A stretch of DNA of 64,000 nt from an uncultured Bacteroidota bacterium (GCA_902774395.1 CACYIK010000008.1:1-64000); one strand, 5' to 3'. Shown: positions 41,897 to 50,521, numbered from the stretch's first letter. The notes: generated by a model not told the origin, from the letters alone. Program-made: numbers and translations.

Positions 41897-43773
41897 TTCA
41901 ATCCTACGACCAACTTTATCTTGTCGACTTCCGACTCATGCTTTAGCTTGTTGTCAGCCTCGAGTACAAGGTCACCCCTGATGGTGTTGAGGAAAGCTTC
42001 CTGCATAACAGCGGTGTTGTCGAGCTGACGCGTATAGCGACGGAGGTCCTCGAGGTTGGTTATCTCATTAAAGTCGAGATATATATCCTCCATACGCGAA
42101 TAGGCCTTGCGTATGTTGCGGTACGAAGCCGTCATCTCCTCGATACGGCCGGCGGTGGCATCGATAGCCTGCCGCTTGCGGAGCGCCTGGAGGCACATGC
42201 GCTGCATCTCCAGATGTCCGTTGAGGGCGATGAGGGCACTGCGTCCACGCTCATAGGTGGAGAAACGCGGAGTGAGGTCGCCCTGCTTGTTGAGCAGCTT
42301 GTAGCCCTTATAGACGACACGGTCCTGCTTGCGCAGCGCATAGACGGAGTCGTCGAGACGGCCGATGTCGTGGCGCAAACGGATAAAGTCCAGATAGCAC
42401 TGCTGGATTTTCCCCACAGCGAGGAGCTGGTCGTGATAGAGATCGGCACCTTCGACATCCTTGAATTTGGGCATAGGCACCAAGGCGGGAAGGATATCAT
42501 TGTAGGCGCGGGTGACATCGCGGATAGAGGTGGGCGACGAGGTGATGGAGTCTGTGCGGTGGGTGATATCATCGAACATCGGATACATGTCCACGTATCG
42601 CTGCTGAGCATCGATGAAGTTCTGCAGGGACTCGATGAAGTTGACCGACTCTGCGTTGGTGGTGAAAGCGGGCACCGTCTCGACCAGACGAAGAACATCC
42701 TTGTAGGCGTTGGCAATCTCACGGTATTTGCGACCATAGAGGTTGACGATGGTCTGAGTGTTCGTCTCTATTGTCGAGCGCAAATCAATGGCCAGCAGGT
42801 AACGCTGCTGGATATTGATGATGGTATGAAGCCTGTTGAGGTATGACTCATACTCGCGCACGTCGGCGAAGGTAACAGGGGGCACAGGACTCTGGCGGAA
42901 GAGGCGCGAGTAGGAACGGTAGACGTCGGAGTTATCGTTCTCGCAGCGTGTCTTGAGCTGAGCCTTGAAGTTGTCAATCTGCGAAGGCAGCGAGTTGTTG
43001 CCCAGCAGATTCTCGAGGAGGTCCTGCTGGAAGGCGTTGAGTTCGTCGAGTTGCGCAAGCGACTCGTGCGAGGCATGACCATGGGAGAGGTCATACTTGT
43101 TGTACACCATCAAGTAGGAGTAGTACAGGTCCTTGAGATTCTTGAGTTTGGTGCGGTCGGTGATACCGGCGCCGTCGCAGGCGGAGATGATGGAGCGGTG
43201 GTGCAGCTCGATGCTTCCGCGCAGGTTCTCGGCCTCCTTGTCGCGCGCCAGCTGCTGCTGGCGTGCCTCCTCGATGGCACGCAGACGTGCTGCCTCCTTC
43301 TCGGCCTCGACGCGCTGCTGCTCTAGACGCGAGTAGCGTATCGACATGCGACCCATCAGGTCGGCAAAAGAGCGAAGGCGGTATTCATAGATGTCGAAGT
43401 CGGCGACAACGATGTTGGAATCAATCCAGATGAGCGAGTCACGCATGACATAGTCCGACGAGAGTGACGACACCGCTGCCTGCGCTTTGGTGCGGAGAGA
43501 GACGCAAAGATTTGTGAGGGCGACATAGTCCTGCGGCTGATTGTTCAGGTAGTCTACAGCCACGGCAGTGTCGTTGACCAACGCACTGTCGAGGCCGTAG
43601 TTTACCAGAAAATCGCCCACCGACATCACCGTCGGCGTTTTAGGCCGCTGAGCCCAGATGGAATTGAAAATTGAAAATTGAAAATTGAAAATTATGCTTG
43701 CGCAAATCATCATTTTCAAAATCCTACAAGTATGTCTGTTATTATTCATTCCTATTTCAATTTTCAATTTCAT
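41893..43773 (-). CDS. Large secreted helical protein, unknown function
   Basis: A 626-residue protein with a signal peptide; the mature part begins after SIWAQ (about residue 42). The rest is almost entirely alpha-helical and charged with a coiled-coil stretch near residues 150-185 (SRLEQQRVEAEKEAARLRAIEEARQQQLA). Weakly repeated ~110-residue segments each hold ..QQRYLL.ID..., ...AQQRYVDMYPMFDD... and ...IQQCYLDFIRL.... I recognise no family. The signal core IIFNFQFSIFNS is encoded by a heptad array (43659-43694), and the start codon lies in the inverted partner array. Confidence 0.78.
   Translation of the reverse strand: MKLKIEIGMNNNRHTCRILKMMICASIIFNFQFSIFNSIWAQRPKTPTVMSVGDFLVNYGLDSALVNDTAVAVDYLNNQPQDYVALTNLCVSLRTKAQAAVSSLSSDYVMRDSLIWIDSNIVVADFDIYEYRLRSFADLMGRMSIRYSRLEQQRVEAEKEAARLRAIEEARQQQLARDKEAENLRGSIELHHRSIISACDGAGITDRTKLKNLKDLYYSYLMVYNKYDLSHGHASHESLAQLDELNAFQQDLLENLLGNNSLPSQIDNFKAQLKTRCENDNSDVYRSYSRLFRQSPVPPVTFADVREYESYLNRLHTIINIQQRYLLAIDLRSTIETNTQTIVNLYGRKYREIANAYKDVLRLVETVPAFTTNAESVNFIESLQNFIDAQQRYVDMYPMFDDITHRTDSITSSPTSIRDVTRAYNDILPALVPMPKFKDVEGADLYHDQLLAVGKIQQCYLDFIRLRHDIGRLDDSVYALRKQDRVVYKGYKLLNKQGDLTPRFSTYERGRSALIALNGHLEMQRMCLQALRKRQAIDATAGRIEEMTASYRNIRKAYSRMEDIYLDFNEITNLEDLRRYTRQLDNTAVMQEAFLNTIRGDLVLEADNKLKHESEVDKIKLVVGLK
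43659..43694 (-). repeat. Heptad array encoding signal-peptide core (copy 3)
   Basis: Minus strand TTTTCAA units, period 7, encode FNFQFSIFNS. The forward-orientation partner lies at 43748-43775 around the start codon. Confidence 0.87.
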
Positions 43774-43815
43774 CTATATTTTTCATTCATCATTCATCAC
43801 TCCTCACTCATCATT
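43748..43815 (-). repeat. Heptad arrays around the start codon
   Basis: On the minus strand GATGAGTGA-type units (43783-43815) are followed by AAATTGA/AAATTGA/AATAGGA units (43748-43775) that include the ATG. The second set is inverted relative to 43659-43694. Confidence 0.78.
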
Positions 43816-43822
43816 CTCCTTC

Positions 43823-45247
43823 TTAGTCCCCATACGAGGAGGCGTCGAAGCAATGGGTACAGATAGATTCCTTGGGCAGACCGATGGCTTGGCACACGTC
43901 GTCGATGGTGTTGAACTTGAGGGTGTCGACACCCACATGCTGACGGATGACCTCAACCATATCGGCATACTCCTTGCTTTCAGCGTTCTGATAGAGGGCG
44001 AGACGCTCCTTCGGCAGCTGAATGGCGGGAATTCCCTCGAGCTCTTCGATGACGCGGCGGGTGATGAGCTCGCGGTCGGTCTTCGAGGCGCTGAAGTTGA
44101 GGAAGGTGCAGCCGTGCACCAGCGGAGGACACGAAATACGGACATGGACCTTCTTGGCACCATAGTCGTAGAGCATCTTGACATTGTCGCGCAGCTGGGT
44201 GCCGCGGACGATGGAGTCGTCGCAGAAGACCACTTCCCTACCCTGCAGCATGGCACGGCTGGGGATAAGCTTCATCTTGGCCACCAGGAAACGGTCGTCC
44301 TGAGAGACAGGCATAAAACTGCGGCTCCAAGTGGGGGTGTATTTCAGCAGACCACGTTTGTAGGGTATCTGACGGCCATTGCTGTAGCCAAGGGCCATGC
44401 CGATACCACTGTCGGGGATAGGACTGACGAAATCGGGCGTGATATCATCGCGCTCGCCCATCAGGCGACCGAGATTGTAGCGCACCTCTTCGGCATTGAT
44501 ACCTTCATATTCAGTGCAGGGATAGCCATAGTAAATCCAGAGGAAGGAGCAAATCTGGTTCTTCTTCTCGGCAGGACGCAGCACCTTGATGCCACCGTCG
44601 ACAGTGACTTTCACAATCTCACCGGGACCGACGAAGCGGCAGGTCTCGTAGCCGAGGTTCACATAGGAATGGCTCTCGGAAGCGACGGCATAGTCGTTGC
44701 CGCGGCGGCCGATGACGATAGGCGTGCGGCCATAGCGGTCACGGGCGGCGATAATGCCGTCGGGGGTGAGGATAAGCATGGTGCAGGAGCCCTTCACCTG
44801 GTTGTAGACGTTCTCGATACCCTCGACGAAGTCCTTGCCCTGCGAAATGAGCAGTGCGACGAGCTCAGTAGGGTTGGTGCCACCCATGGAGAGGTCGGTA
44901 AACTGCTGGTGTTTGGCGAGACAGTCATGCTCCAGCTGGTCGATGTTGTTGATCTTCGACACGGTGGCGATGGCGAAGCGGCCGAGGTGCGAGTTGACCA
45001 TCACGGGCTGAGCCTCGGTATCACTGATAACGCCAATACCCACATTACCTTTCATCTCGTCCAAGTCCTTGGAGAACTTCGGACGGAAATGCGAGTTCTG
45101 GATGTTGTGGATGTTCTGGTGCGGCTGCATCCCGTCGAAGGTAGCCATACCGGCACGCTTGGTGCCCAAATGCGAATGATAATCCGTTCCGTAGAACAGA
45201 TCGGAAATACAAGGGTGTTCGGAAACTACTCCAAAGAATCCACTCAT
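43823..45247 (-). CDS. PurF-like amidophosphoribosyltransferase homologue lacking the N-terminal Cys
   Basis: A 474-residue homologue of glutamine PRPP amidotransferase. The N-terminal Ntn glutaminase-like domain begins MSGFFGVVSEHP. In active PurF residue 2 is the nucleophilic Cys (MCGI/F); here it is Ser. GTKRAGMATFDG and GRFAIATVSK persist. The C-terminal phosphoribosyltransferase domain is intact, with PRPP loop VVFCDDSIVRGTQ (about residue 355) and YSNGRQIPYKRGL. It may be ammonia-dependent, regulatory, or a paralogue of the true PurF. The C-terminus CTHCFDASSYGD is PurF-like. Confidence 0.9.
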   Translation of the reverse strand: MSGFFGVVSEHPCISDLFYGTDYHSHLGTKRAGMATFDGMQPHQNIHNIQNSHFRPKFSKDLDEMKGNVGIGVISDTEAQPVMVNSHLGRFAIATVSKINNIDQLEHDCLAKHQQFTDLSMGGTNPTELVALLISQGKDFVEGIENVYNQVKGSCTMLILTPDGIIAARDRYGRTPIVIGRRGNDYAVASESHSYVNLGYETCRFVGPGEIVKVTVDGGIKVLRPAEKKNQICSFLWIYYGYPCTEYEGINAEEVRYNLGRLMGERDDITPDFVSPIPDSGIGMALGYSNGRQIPYKRGLLKYTPTWSRSFMPVSQDDRFLVAKMKLIPSRAMLQGREVVFCDDSIVRGTQLRDNVKMLYDYGAKKVHVRISCPPLVHGCTFLNFSASKTDRELITRRVIEELEGIPAIQLPKERLALYQNAESKEYADMVEVIRQHVGVDTLKFNTIDDVCQAIGLPKESICTHCFDASSYGD

Positions 45248-45274
45248 AAAGTTTTGTTGTTTAAATAATGATTA

Positions 45275-46162
45275 TTAATATATTAAAAATTCTGTTATTT
45301 CTTTTTCGTCGATATTGCGCGAGTGATAGGTAGCCTTCACCGTCTGTCCATCGAGGAGCATAACCAGAGGGCGCGAGCCGTGACTGATAGCCAGGAAAAG
45401 TTCCGTTGAAATCGTCTGAGGCTCTATATATATGATATTCTTCTTGCCGATATGGTTGCGGTCGGCAATGGCATCGATACGCTGGCGGGCCAGCTTGCAG
45501 TAGGGGCACTTGGGAGTCACAAAGGCCACCAGCTTGCGTCCCTCGCCAACACCCAAGGATCTGAGGACACCATCAGGAGCGGTGGCGTCGGCAAACACGG
45601 CCTCGTCATATCGTATTTGTTGCGGCCCAAAGCCCCAGTTGTCCGGCACTGAGACGACAAAAGGAGCCGCCATCAGCAGTGCTGCAGCCACCGACGACAC
45701 CACCACTTTCCAGGCCCGTCTGCTTCCTGCCTTGGTCGCCCCCTTGAAGTAAACCAGCAGGAGTGCCACAAGCACAGCATTCTTGAGGAGCGACTGCGCG
45801 GGGTTGATATCCATCAGCTGTCCGAAGCATTGGCAGCTGTCGTCACGGCCGATGAGGACGGCATAGCAAAGGAATAGCGAGAAAAGGATAAGCAGTCCCA
45901 ACGAGGCCAGACGTGTGATACGTGGGAACCACCCGACAAACAGGAGCAACGCCAACACCAGTTCGGCGCCGATGCATAGGCGTGCCAGGATATAACTGCA
46001 ATCGAGCGAGAAGAAGCCGAAGGAAAAGACGTAGAGTTCAAACTGGTCGATGCTTGCCGGCATAAGCTTGCTCAACGCCGACAGCACGAAGACCGCTGCA
46101 AGAATGACCCGCAGCACCCAACGCAACCATTTATTCTCTATTATTCCCTTCAAACTAATCAC
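45275..46162 (-). CDS. MauE/DoxX-type membrane protein fused to a thioredoxin-like domain
   Basis: 295 residues. The N-terminal ~135 residues form four transmembrane helices of the MauE/DoxX redox-associated family, with SCQCFG (Cys110, Cys112) between helices as in that family. A fifth helix (about 152-172) leads to a C-terminal thioredoxin-like domain with CPYC (Cys219, Cys222). The layout suggests a membrane electron-transfer unit that supplies or removes disulfides in the periplasm. The start is GTG 46162, next to a heptad array. Two Cys-rich lipoprotein genes lie directly upstream on the same strand. Confidence 0.85.
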   Translation of the reverse strand: MISLKGIIENKWLRWVLRVILAAVFVLSALSKLMPASIDQFELYVFSFGFFSLDCSYILARLCIGAELVLALLLFVGWFPRITRLASLGLLILFSLFLCYAVLIGRDDSCQCFGQLMDINPAQSLLKNAVLVALLLVYFKGATKAGSRRAWKVVVSSVAAALLMAAPFVVSVPDNWGFGPQQIRYDEAVFADATAPDGVLRSLGVGEGRKLVAFVTPKCPYCKLARQRIDAIADRNHIGKKNIIYIEPQTISTELFLAISHGSRPLVMLLDGQTVKATYHSRNIDEKEITEFLIY

Positions 46163-46165
46163 TGA

Positions 46166-46221
46166 CCACTAAACACTTAACACTAAACACTAAACACTAA
46201 ACACTAAACACTAAACACTTA
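46166..46221. repeat. Heptad array between lipoprotein and MauE genes
   Basis: Eight AAACACT/TAACACT units, period 7. On the minus strand it supplies the TAA stop of the lipoprotein gene and runs to the GTG start of the MauE fusion. Confidence 0.9.
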
Positions 46222-46482
46222 GTCTCCATATTCTCTGCACTTCAGCGGATGTGTATCCACTCTATGCAGCGTCTGTCCTCCTTCGGTAGCGACATGCTCC
46301 TCATAGCCCATGAGGATAAGGTCGTCACACGAGGTAGAACCGTCGATGGTGAAAATCATCTCTGTCTCGATGACATCGTCGGGGATGTCGGCCTTGAAAC
46401 ACTTACACTGATGTTCCTTGTCGCATGCGGCGAAAAGAGTTCCCGCCACCAACAGCCCCACAAACACATATCTCTTTTTCAT
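46219..46482 (-). CDS. Small Cys-rich lipoprotein, KxCxC family member 3
   Basis: An 87-residue lipoprotein: lipobox LFAAC (Cys20), then QCKC (Cys26, Cys28), then cysteines in GSTSCDDL and HPLKCREYGD. It shares the CxC-C-C arrangement with the proteins at 5924, 38340 and 46491. It is 8 bases downstream of the last of these and upstream of the MauE-thioredoxin gene, so the three are probably one operon. Confidence 0.8.
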   Translation of the reverse strand: MKKRYVFVGLLVAGTLFAACDKEHQCKCFKADIPDDVIETEMIFTIDGSTSCDDLILMGYEEHVATEGGQTLHRVDTHPLKCREYGD

Positions 46483-46490
46483 AGCTCTTT

Positions 46491-46730
46491 TTAATTATAA
46501 ATCGAATCAATGCGGAACTCATAATCGGTGCATACCAGCGAGTCGACCTTCAGCGAGTCGAGCGAGGTGTGGTAGGAATAGGTGCGCAAATCATGGCAGT
46601 CGCCACCATCGAGTTTGATGATGCGGACCACGGAGGTGCCTATCACCGAGCAGCGGCAGGTCTTCTCCTTGCCGCAACTCACGGCAAACAGCGCCAACGC
46701 CACAACACCTAAGATAACTTTCTTTTTCAT
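46491..46730 (-). CDS. Small Cys-rich lipoprotein, KxCxC family member 4
   Basis: A 79-residue lipoprotein: lipobox FAVSC (Cys19), TCRC (Cys25, Cys27), then cysteines in GGDCHDL and SLVCTDY. It is first in a minus-strand series with member 3 and the MauE-thioredoxin fusion, after ftsK. The function is unknown; a periplasmic or surface disulfide or metal-binding role is inferred only from the cysteines and the redox neighbour. Confidence 0.8.
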   Translation of the reverse strand: MKKKVILGVVALALFAVSCGKEKTCRCSVIGTSVVRIIKLDGGDCHDLRTYSYHTSLDSLKVDSLVCTDYEFRIDSIYN

Positions 46731-46753
46731 ATGATTATTTCTTAACTCTTAAT

Positions 46754-49360
46754 TCATAACTGTTTCAGCAGTTCTTCAAGACTGACTTCGTCGTGGATGA
46801 GGACATCACGGGGCTTGCTTCCGTTGCTTGGGCCCACGATACCGGCAGCCTCCAACTGGTCGATAATACGTCCGGCACGGTTGTAGCCCAACTGCAGCTT
46901 GCGCTGGAGCAGCGAAGTGCTGCCGAACTGGCTCGCCACCACCAAGCGGGCAGCGTCGTTGAAGAATTCATCCTTGTGCTTGGCATCGAACTCCTTGTTG
47001 GGTTCCTCGTTCTCGTCGAGGTATTCGGGCAATTCAAAGCCTTCGGGATAACCACGCTGGTCGCCTATGAACTTCACTAACTTCTCGATCTCGGGAGTAT
47101 CGATAAGGGCGCACTGCAGTCGTATCATATCCTTGCCAGCCAGCGAGATGAGCATGTCGCCTCGGCCGATAAGCTGCTGGGCACCGCCAGTGTCGAGGAT
47201 AGTCTTCGAGTCGATGCCACTCGTCACACGGAAGGCCACACGCGCAGGGAAGTTGGCCTTGATGGTACCGGTGATGATGTTCGTCGTCGGACGCTGGGTA
47301 GCGATAATCAGGTGTATACCCACGGCACGTGCCAACTGGGCCAGACGGGCGATGGGCAACTCGACCTCCTTGCCGGCGGTCATAATCAGGTCGCCAAACT
47401 CGTCAATGACGACGACAATATAGGGCAGGTAGCGGTGGCCGTGCTCGGGATTGAGCATGCGCTTACAGAACTTCTCGTTGTATTCGGTAATCTTCCTCAC
47501 CTTGGCCTGCTTCAACAGATCATAGCGCGAGTCCATCTCGATACACAGCGAGTTCAGCGTCCTCACCACCTTCTTGACATCGGTGATGACGGCGTCGTCC
47601 TCGTCGGGCATCTTGGCCAGGTAGTGGCGCTCGAGGGCCGAATAAAGACTGAACTCAACCTTCTTGGGGTCGACCAGGACGAGCTTGAGCTCGGAGGGAT
47701 GTTTCGTATAGAGCAGGCTCGCCAGCACGGCATTCAAACCGACCGATTTACCTGTACCCGTGGCACCGGCCATCAGCAGGTGAGGCATCTTGGCCAGGTC
47801 CGTGACGAAGCACTCGTTCGAGATGGTCTTGCCAAAGGCAATGGGCAACTCCATCTTCTCTTTGGCTTTCTCGAAAGCCTCGCTGTCGAGCATGGTCTTC
47901 ATGGCCACAATCTGCGGCTTGGCGTTGGGCACCTCTATACCGACGTTGCTCTCGCCAGGGATGGGGGCGATGATGCGGATGCCGAGAGCCGCCAGCGAAA
48001 GGGCGATGTCGTCCTCCAGGTTCTTGATTTTGCTGATGCGTACTCCCGGGGCGGGCTTAATCTTGTAGAGCGTGACGGTGGGGCCAGGCTGAGCCGATAT
48101 CTCGGTAATCTCGATGCCGTAGTCGCGCAGGGTCTGCACGATACGGTCTTTGTTGGCCACCAGTTCCTCTTTGGTGACACGGGCGTTGGCTGTCTCCCAG
48201 TCTTCGAGGATAGAGGTGTCTGGCATCATGTAATCACCTAGGTCCAGATGCGGGTCATAGGGCTCGTCGATGCCATAGTGACGGCGGTAGTCATCCTCCT
48301 CCAGTTCCTCTTCCCGGGGCTCAACGTCTTCCTTTGCTCCTTCTGCCTGCTGACTCTCAACCTCTTCAAGGTCACCTTCGATGGTAAAGCTGACGTCGTC
48401 GGCATTCTCCTGAGGCTTCTCGCTTTCGCTCTTGTCCTCTCCAGAAGTCCACTTCTGGGTCAACTTCATAAACACATCGTCGATATCACCTTCTTCCTCT
48501 TCTGCCTCAGGAGTTTCTTGGATTTCCGGTTCCTCTTGGGCAGGAGCGGGGGTAGTGGCGACAGGTGCATGACTCTGGAAGAGGGCCATGGCCTCTTCAT
48601 CGAACTCAGCACCTTCGTCTTCCTCGCGCTGTTTCTCGTTGAGGTCCACCACGCGGTCGGGCGTAAGCGAACGACTGAGGGCTTGGTCATCCTGCTTGCT
48701 GAGAGTCTCGGTCACCTTGTCACTCAGCGACTCTGACACTTTCTTCAGGTCGACCTTGGGCATCTTGACTTCGGGGAGTTCCATCTTATGGACCAACACG
48801 AGGACGAGGATGCCGACGAAAACCAAGAGCACGAGAGTCCACCAGCTGAGCATCTCGTCGAGGAGGGAGGCCAACATGTAGCCACCCACACCGGCATAGT
48901 ATTCAAAATCAGTGGAAGGAGCATTGATGAAGCCCACACCTATGTAACCCAGGGTGACAGAGATCCAGGCCATCCAGAACAGGGTGCTGCCGAAAGTCTT
49001 CCACCACGGCATCACGACAACATTCCAAAGGCGCATGCCATAGACGAAGAAAAGCAGCGTGAAGCCTATGCTGCCGATACCGAAGAGCTTGGTACTGAAA
49101 AACTGTGCAACGGCGGCACCCACCTTGCCGAGCCAGGCATCCTCGCGGCCGCAGCCGGTGGCATACCAGCCGATGAGGGATATCAGCAGGAAAGCGGCAA
49201 AGAGCACATAGGCGGCACCGCGGATATGAGCGAAACGTTCACTCCTCAAAAAAACGGCAAAAGCCCCCTTCTTGCTGGGGGCAGTCTTGCCTTTTCCTTT
49301 CGAGCCCTTTGCTGAGCCCGACTTAGATTTTGTCGATATTTTCTTCTTCGTTCCTGCCAC
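46754..49360 (-). CDS. ftsK: DNA translocase FtsK
   Basis: An 868-residue FtsK/SpoIIIE ATPase for chromosome segregation at the septum. Four transmembrane helices lie within residues ~35-195, followed by a long acidic linker (about 195-390). The motor has Walker A in GATGTGKSVGLNAVL (about residue 520) and Walker B in YIVVVIDEFGDL, plus IGIHLIIATQRP-like sensor sequence. The C-terminal winged-helix gamma domain (LLQRKLQLGYNRAGRIIDQLEAAGIVG) recognises KOPS. The frame starts with GTG 49360 after a Lys/Ser/Gly-rich tail; the exact start is uncertain. Confidence 0.96.
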   Translation of the reverse strand: MAGTKKKISTKSKSGSAKGSKGKGKTAPSKKGAFAVFLRSERFAHIRGAAYVLFAAFLLISLIGWYATGCGREDAWLGKVGAAVAQFFSTKLFGIGSIGFTLLFFVYGMRLWNVVVMPWWKTFGSTLFWMAWISVTLGYIGVGFINAPSTDFEYYAGVGGYMLASLLDEMLSWWTLVLLVFVGILVLVLVHKMELPEVKMPKVDLKKVSESLSDKVTETLSKQDDQALSRSLTPDRVVDLNEKQREEDEGAEFDEEAMALFQSHAPVATTPAPAQEEPEIQETPEAEEEEGDIDDVFMKLTQKWTSGEDKSESEKPQENADDVSFTIEGDLEEVESQQAEGAKEDVEPREEELEEDDYRRHYGIDEPYDPHLDLGDYMMPDTSILEDWETANARVTKEELVANKDRIVQTLRDYGIEITEISAQPGPTVTLYKIKPAPGVRISKIKNLEDDIALSLAALGIRIIAPIPGESNVGIEVPNAKPQIVAMKTMLDSEAFEKAKEKMELPIAFGKTISNECFVTDLAKMPHLLMAGATGTGKSVGLNAVLASLLYTKHPSELKLVLVDPKKVEFSLYSALERHYLAKMPDEDDAVITDVKKVVRTLNSLCIEMDSRYDLLKQAKVRKITEYNEKFCKRMLNPEHGHRYLPYIVVVIDEFGDLIMTAGKEVELPIARLAQLARAVGIHLIIATQRPTTNIITGTIKANFPARVAFRVTSGIDSKTILDTGGAQQLIGRGDMLISLAGKDMIRLQCALIDTPEIEKLVKFIGDQRGYPEGFELPEYLDENEEPNKEFDAKHKDEFFNDAARLVVASQFGSTSLLQRKLQLGYNRAGRIIDQLEAAGIVGPSNGSKPRDVLIHDEVSLEELLKQL

Positions 49361-49376
49361 TGTTTCTCGTTAAAAT

Positions 49377-49455
49377 TAATGGTTAACGGTTAATGATTAA
49401 CGGTTAACGTTACTCACTCCTCTCTCATCACTCCTCACTCATCATTCATCACTCC
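49377..49455. repeat. Compound heptad array upstream of ftsK
   Basis: GGTTAAC/GGTTAAT units (49377-49410) followed by CATCACT/CCTCACT units (49411-49455), period 7. On the minus strand it supplies the TGA stop of the upstream gene. Confidence 0.87.
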
Positions 49456-50213
49456 TCACCGCCGTCGCCGAGGTAACCCATCTCCTTGGCATCCTGCATG
49501 TCAGTGGCGAAAGCCTCAAGCTCTTCCTTCGTGGGCTTCTTGTAGCCGTCGGGGAAGAGGAAGTCGACATCCTTAACCTTGCCGGAGACCACCTCGATGG
49601 CGGTGCAAGTAATGGCGCGGCCTTCGCCGAGGTTCATCGTGTATTCCAGGGGCATACCCTTGACACCCTCGAAGATCACGTTGTAGGCGGGTCCGATGTT
49701 CTTGGCATACCACATGACGAACTGGGTTTCATTGCCCTCTTCGCTATAGTAATGCTGGATAAGTTTATAGCAAGTCTGGCCGGCAATCTCCTTGGTCTCG
49801 CCGTCAACATACTCGAAATAGAAATGACCCGGCTCGGTATCCTTGATTTCAAGGCTATCGAGGGTAGAAGCATTGTATGTCTGTTCAAGCAAGAACTTGC
49901 CGTCACCTTTGTAGTTTTCAAACTCGAAACCTCTGGCGGTGAGGCCAATAATAGCATTACTGTAGTCGACACACTGGGTCTGTTTCAGCCCATTAACAAA
50001 GATTTCCGAGCCCTGGCCGAACAATAAGCTCTTGGTGTACATCCGTTCGCCCATGACCTTGATTTCGGCGGTGGCGATTTGTTCAGGAATCTGCATGGCG
50101 GTGGTGCCGGTAGACTCCATCTTGTATTTCACGATGCCCTTAAAGGTGTTCTGGGCGCTCATCGCGCCGACGGTGAGCAGCAGCGCCGCTGCCAGTGCGA
50201 AAACTTTTTTCAT
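49449..50213 (-). CDS. Secreted protein, unknown function (GLPGLI/DUF4412-like)
   Basis: 254 residues from ATG 50213 (MKKVFALAAALLLTVGAMSAQ). The mature part is beta-rich: FKGIVKYKMES at the start, KVMGERMYTKSL, FYFEYVDGETKEIAGQTCYKLIQHYY, MWYAKNIGPAYNV, and a short helical tail ending GDGGEE. The pattern recalls periplasmic DUF4412 or GLPGLI proteins (xxGxVxYK; IAGxxCYK), but I am not certain. It is upstream of ftsK on the same strand; the stop codon lies in a heptad array. Confidence 0.72.
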   Translation of the reverse strand: MKKVFALAAALLLTVGAMSAQNTFKGIVKYKMESTGTTAMQIPEQIATAEIKVMGERMYTKSLLFGQGSEIFVNGLKQTQCVDYSNAIIGLTARGFEFENYKGDGKFLLEQTYNASTLDSLEIKDTEPGHFYFEYVDGETKEIAGQTCYKLIQHYYSEEGNETQFVMWYAKNIGPAYNVIFEGVKGMPLEYTMNLGEGRAITCTAIEVVSGKVKDVDFLFPDGYKKPTKEELEAFATDMQDAKEMGYLGDGGEE

Positions 50214-50321
50214 TTTTATTGAATTATTTTTAAATTTAACTTCAAAATTTAGTACCGAGTACTTGACATTAACTGCAAAAAAAGAAAAAAATTGTGTGAT
50301 TTTACAAAAAAAATAGGCAAA

Positions 50322-50432
50322 TTCAAAACACACTGATACTCAACACCAACGCCGTACCAACACCGTACCAACTCCGACTCAACTCCGACCCATCTCCTAC
50401 CATGGTGGGAGATGATAGGGTGTTGGTAGGTG
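50322..50432. repeat. Divergent-promoter palindrome, copy B
   Basis: Inner arms CATCTCCTACC (50391-50401) / GGTGGGAGATG (50404-50414); outer arms ACCAACACC (50357-50365) / GGTGTTGGT. The right side matches copy A (GGAGATGATA, GGTGTTGGTAGG), the left flank matches copy C. It lies between divergent genes. Confidence 0.75.
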
Positions 50433-50493
50433 TTTCATACCGAGAAAATATTAATTTTTCACGTATCTTATAGTCTATATCAAGTTTTTTTTG

Positions 50494-50501
50494 TATTTTT
50501 G
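50494..50501 (+). promoter_or_regulatory. -7 box for the HD phosphohydrolase gene
   Basis: TATTTTTG about 20 bases before ATG 50522; no clear -33 TTTG. The remainder of the 308-base gap holds palindrome copy B. Confidence 0.55.
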
Positions 50502-50521
50502 CAGTTTAATTTGATTACACG

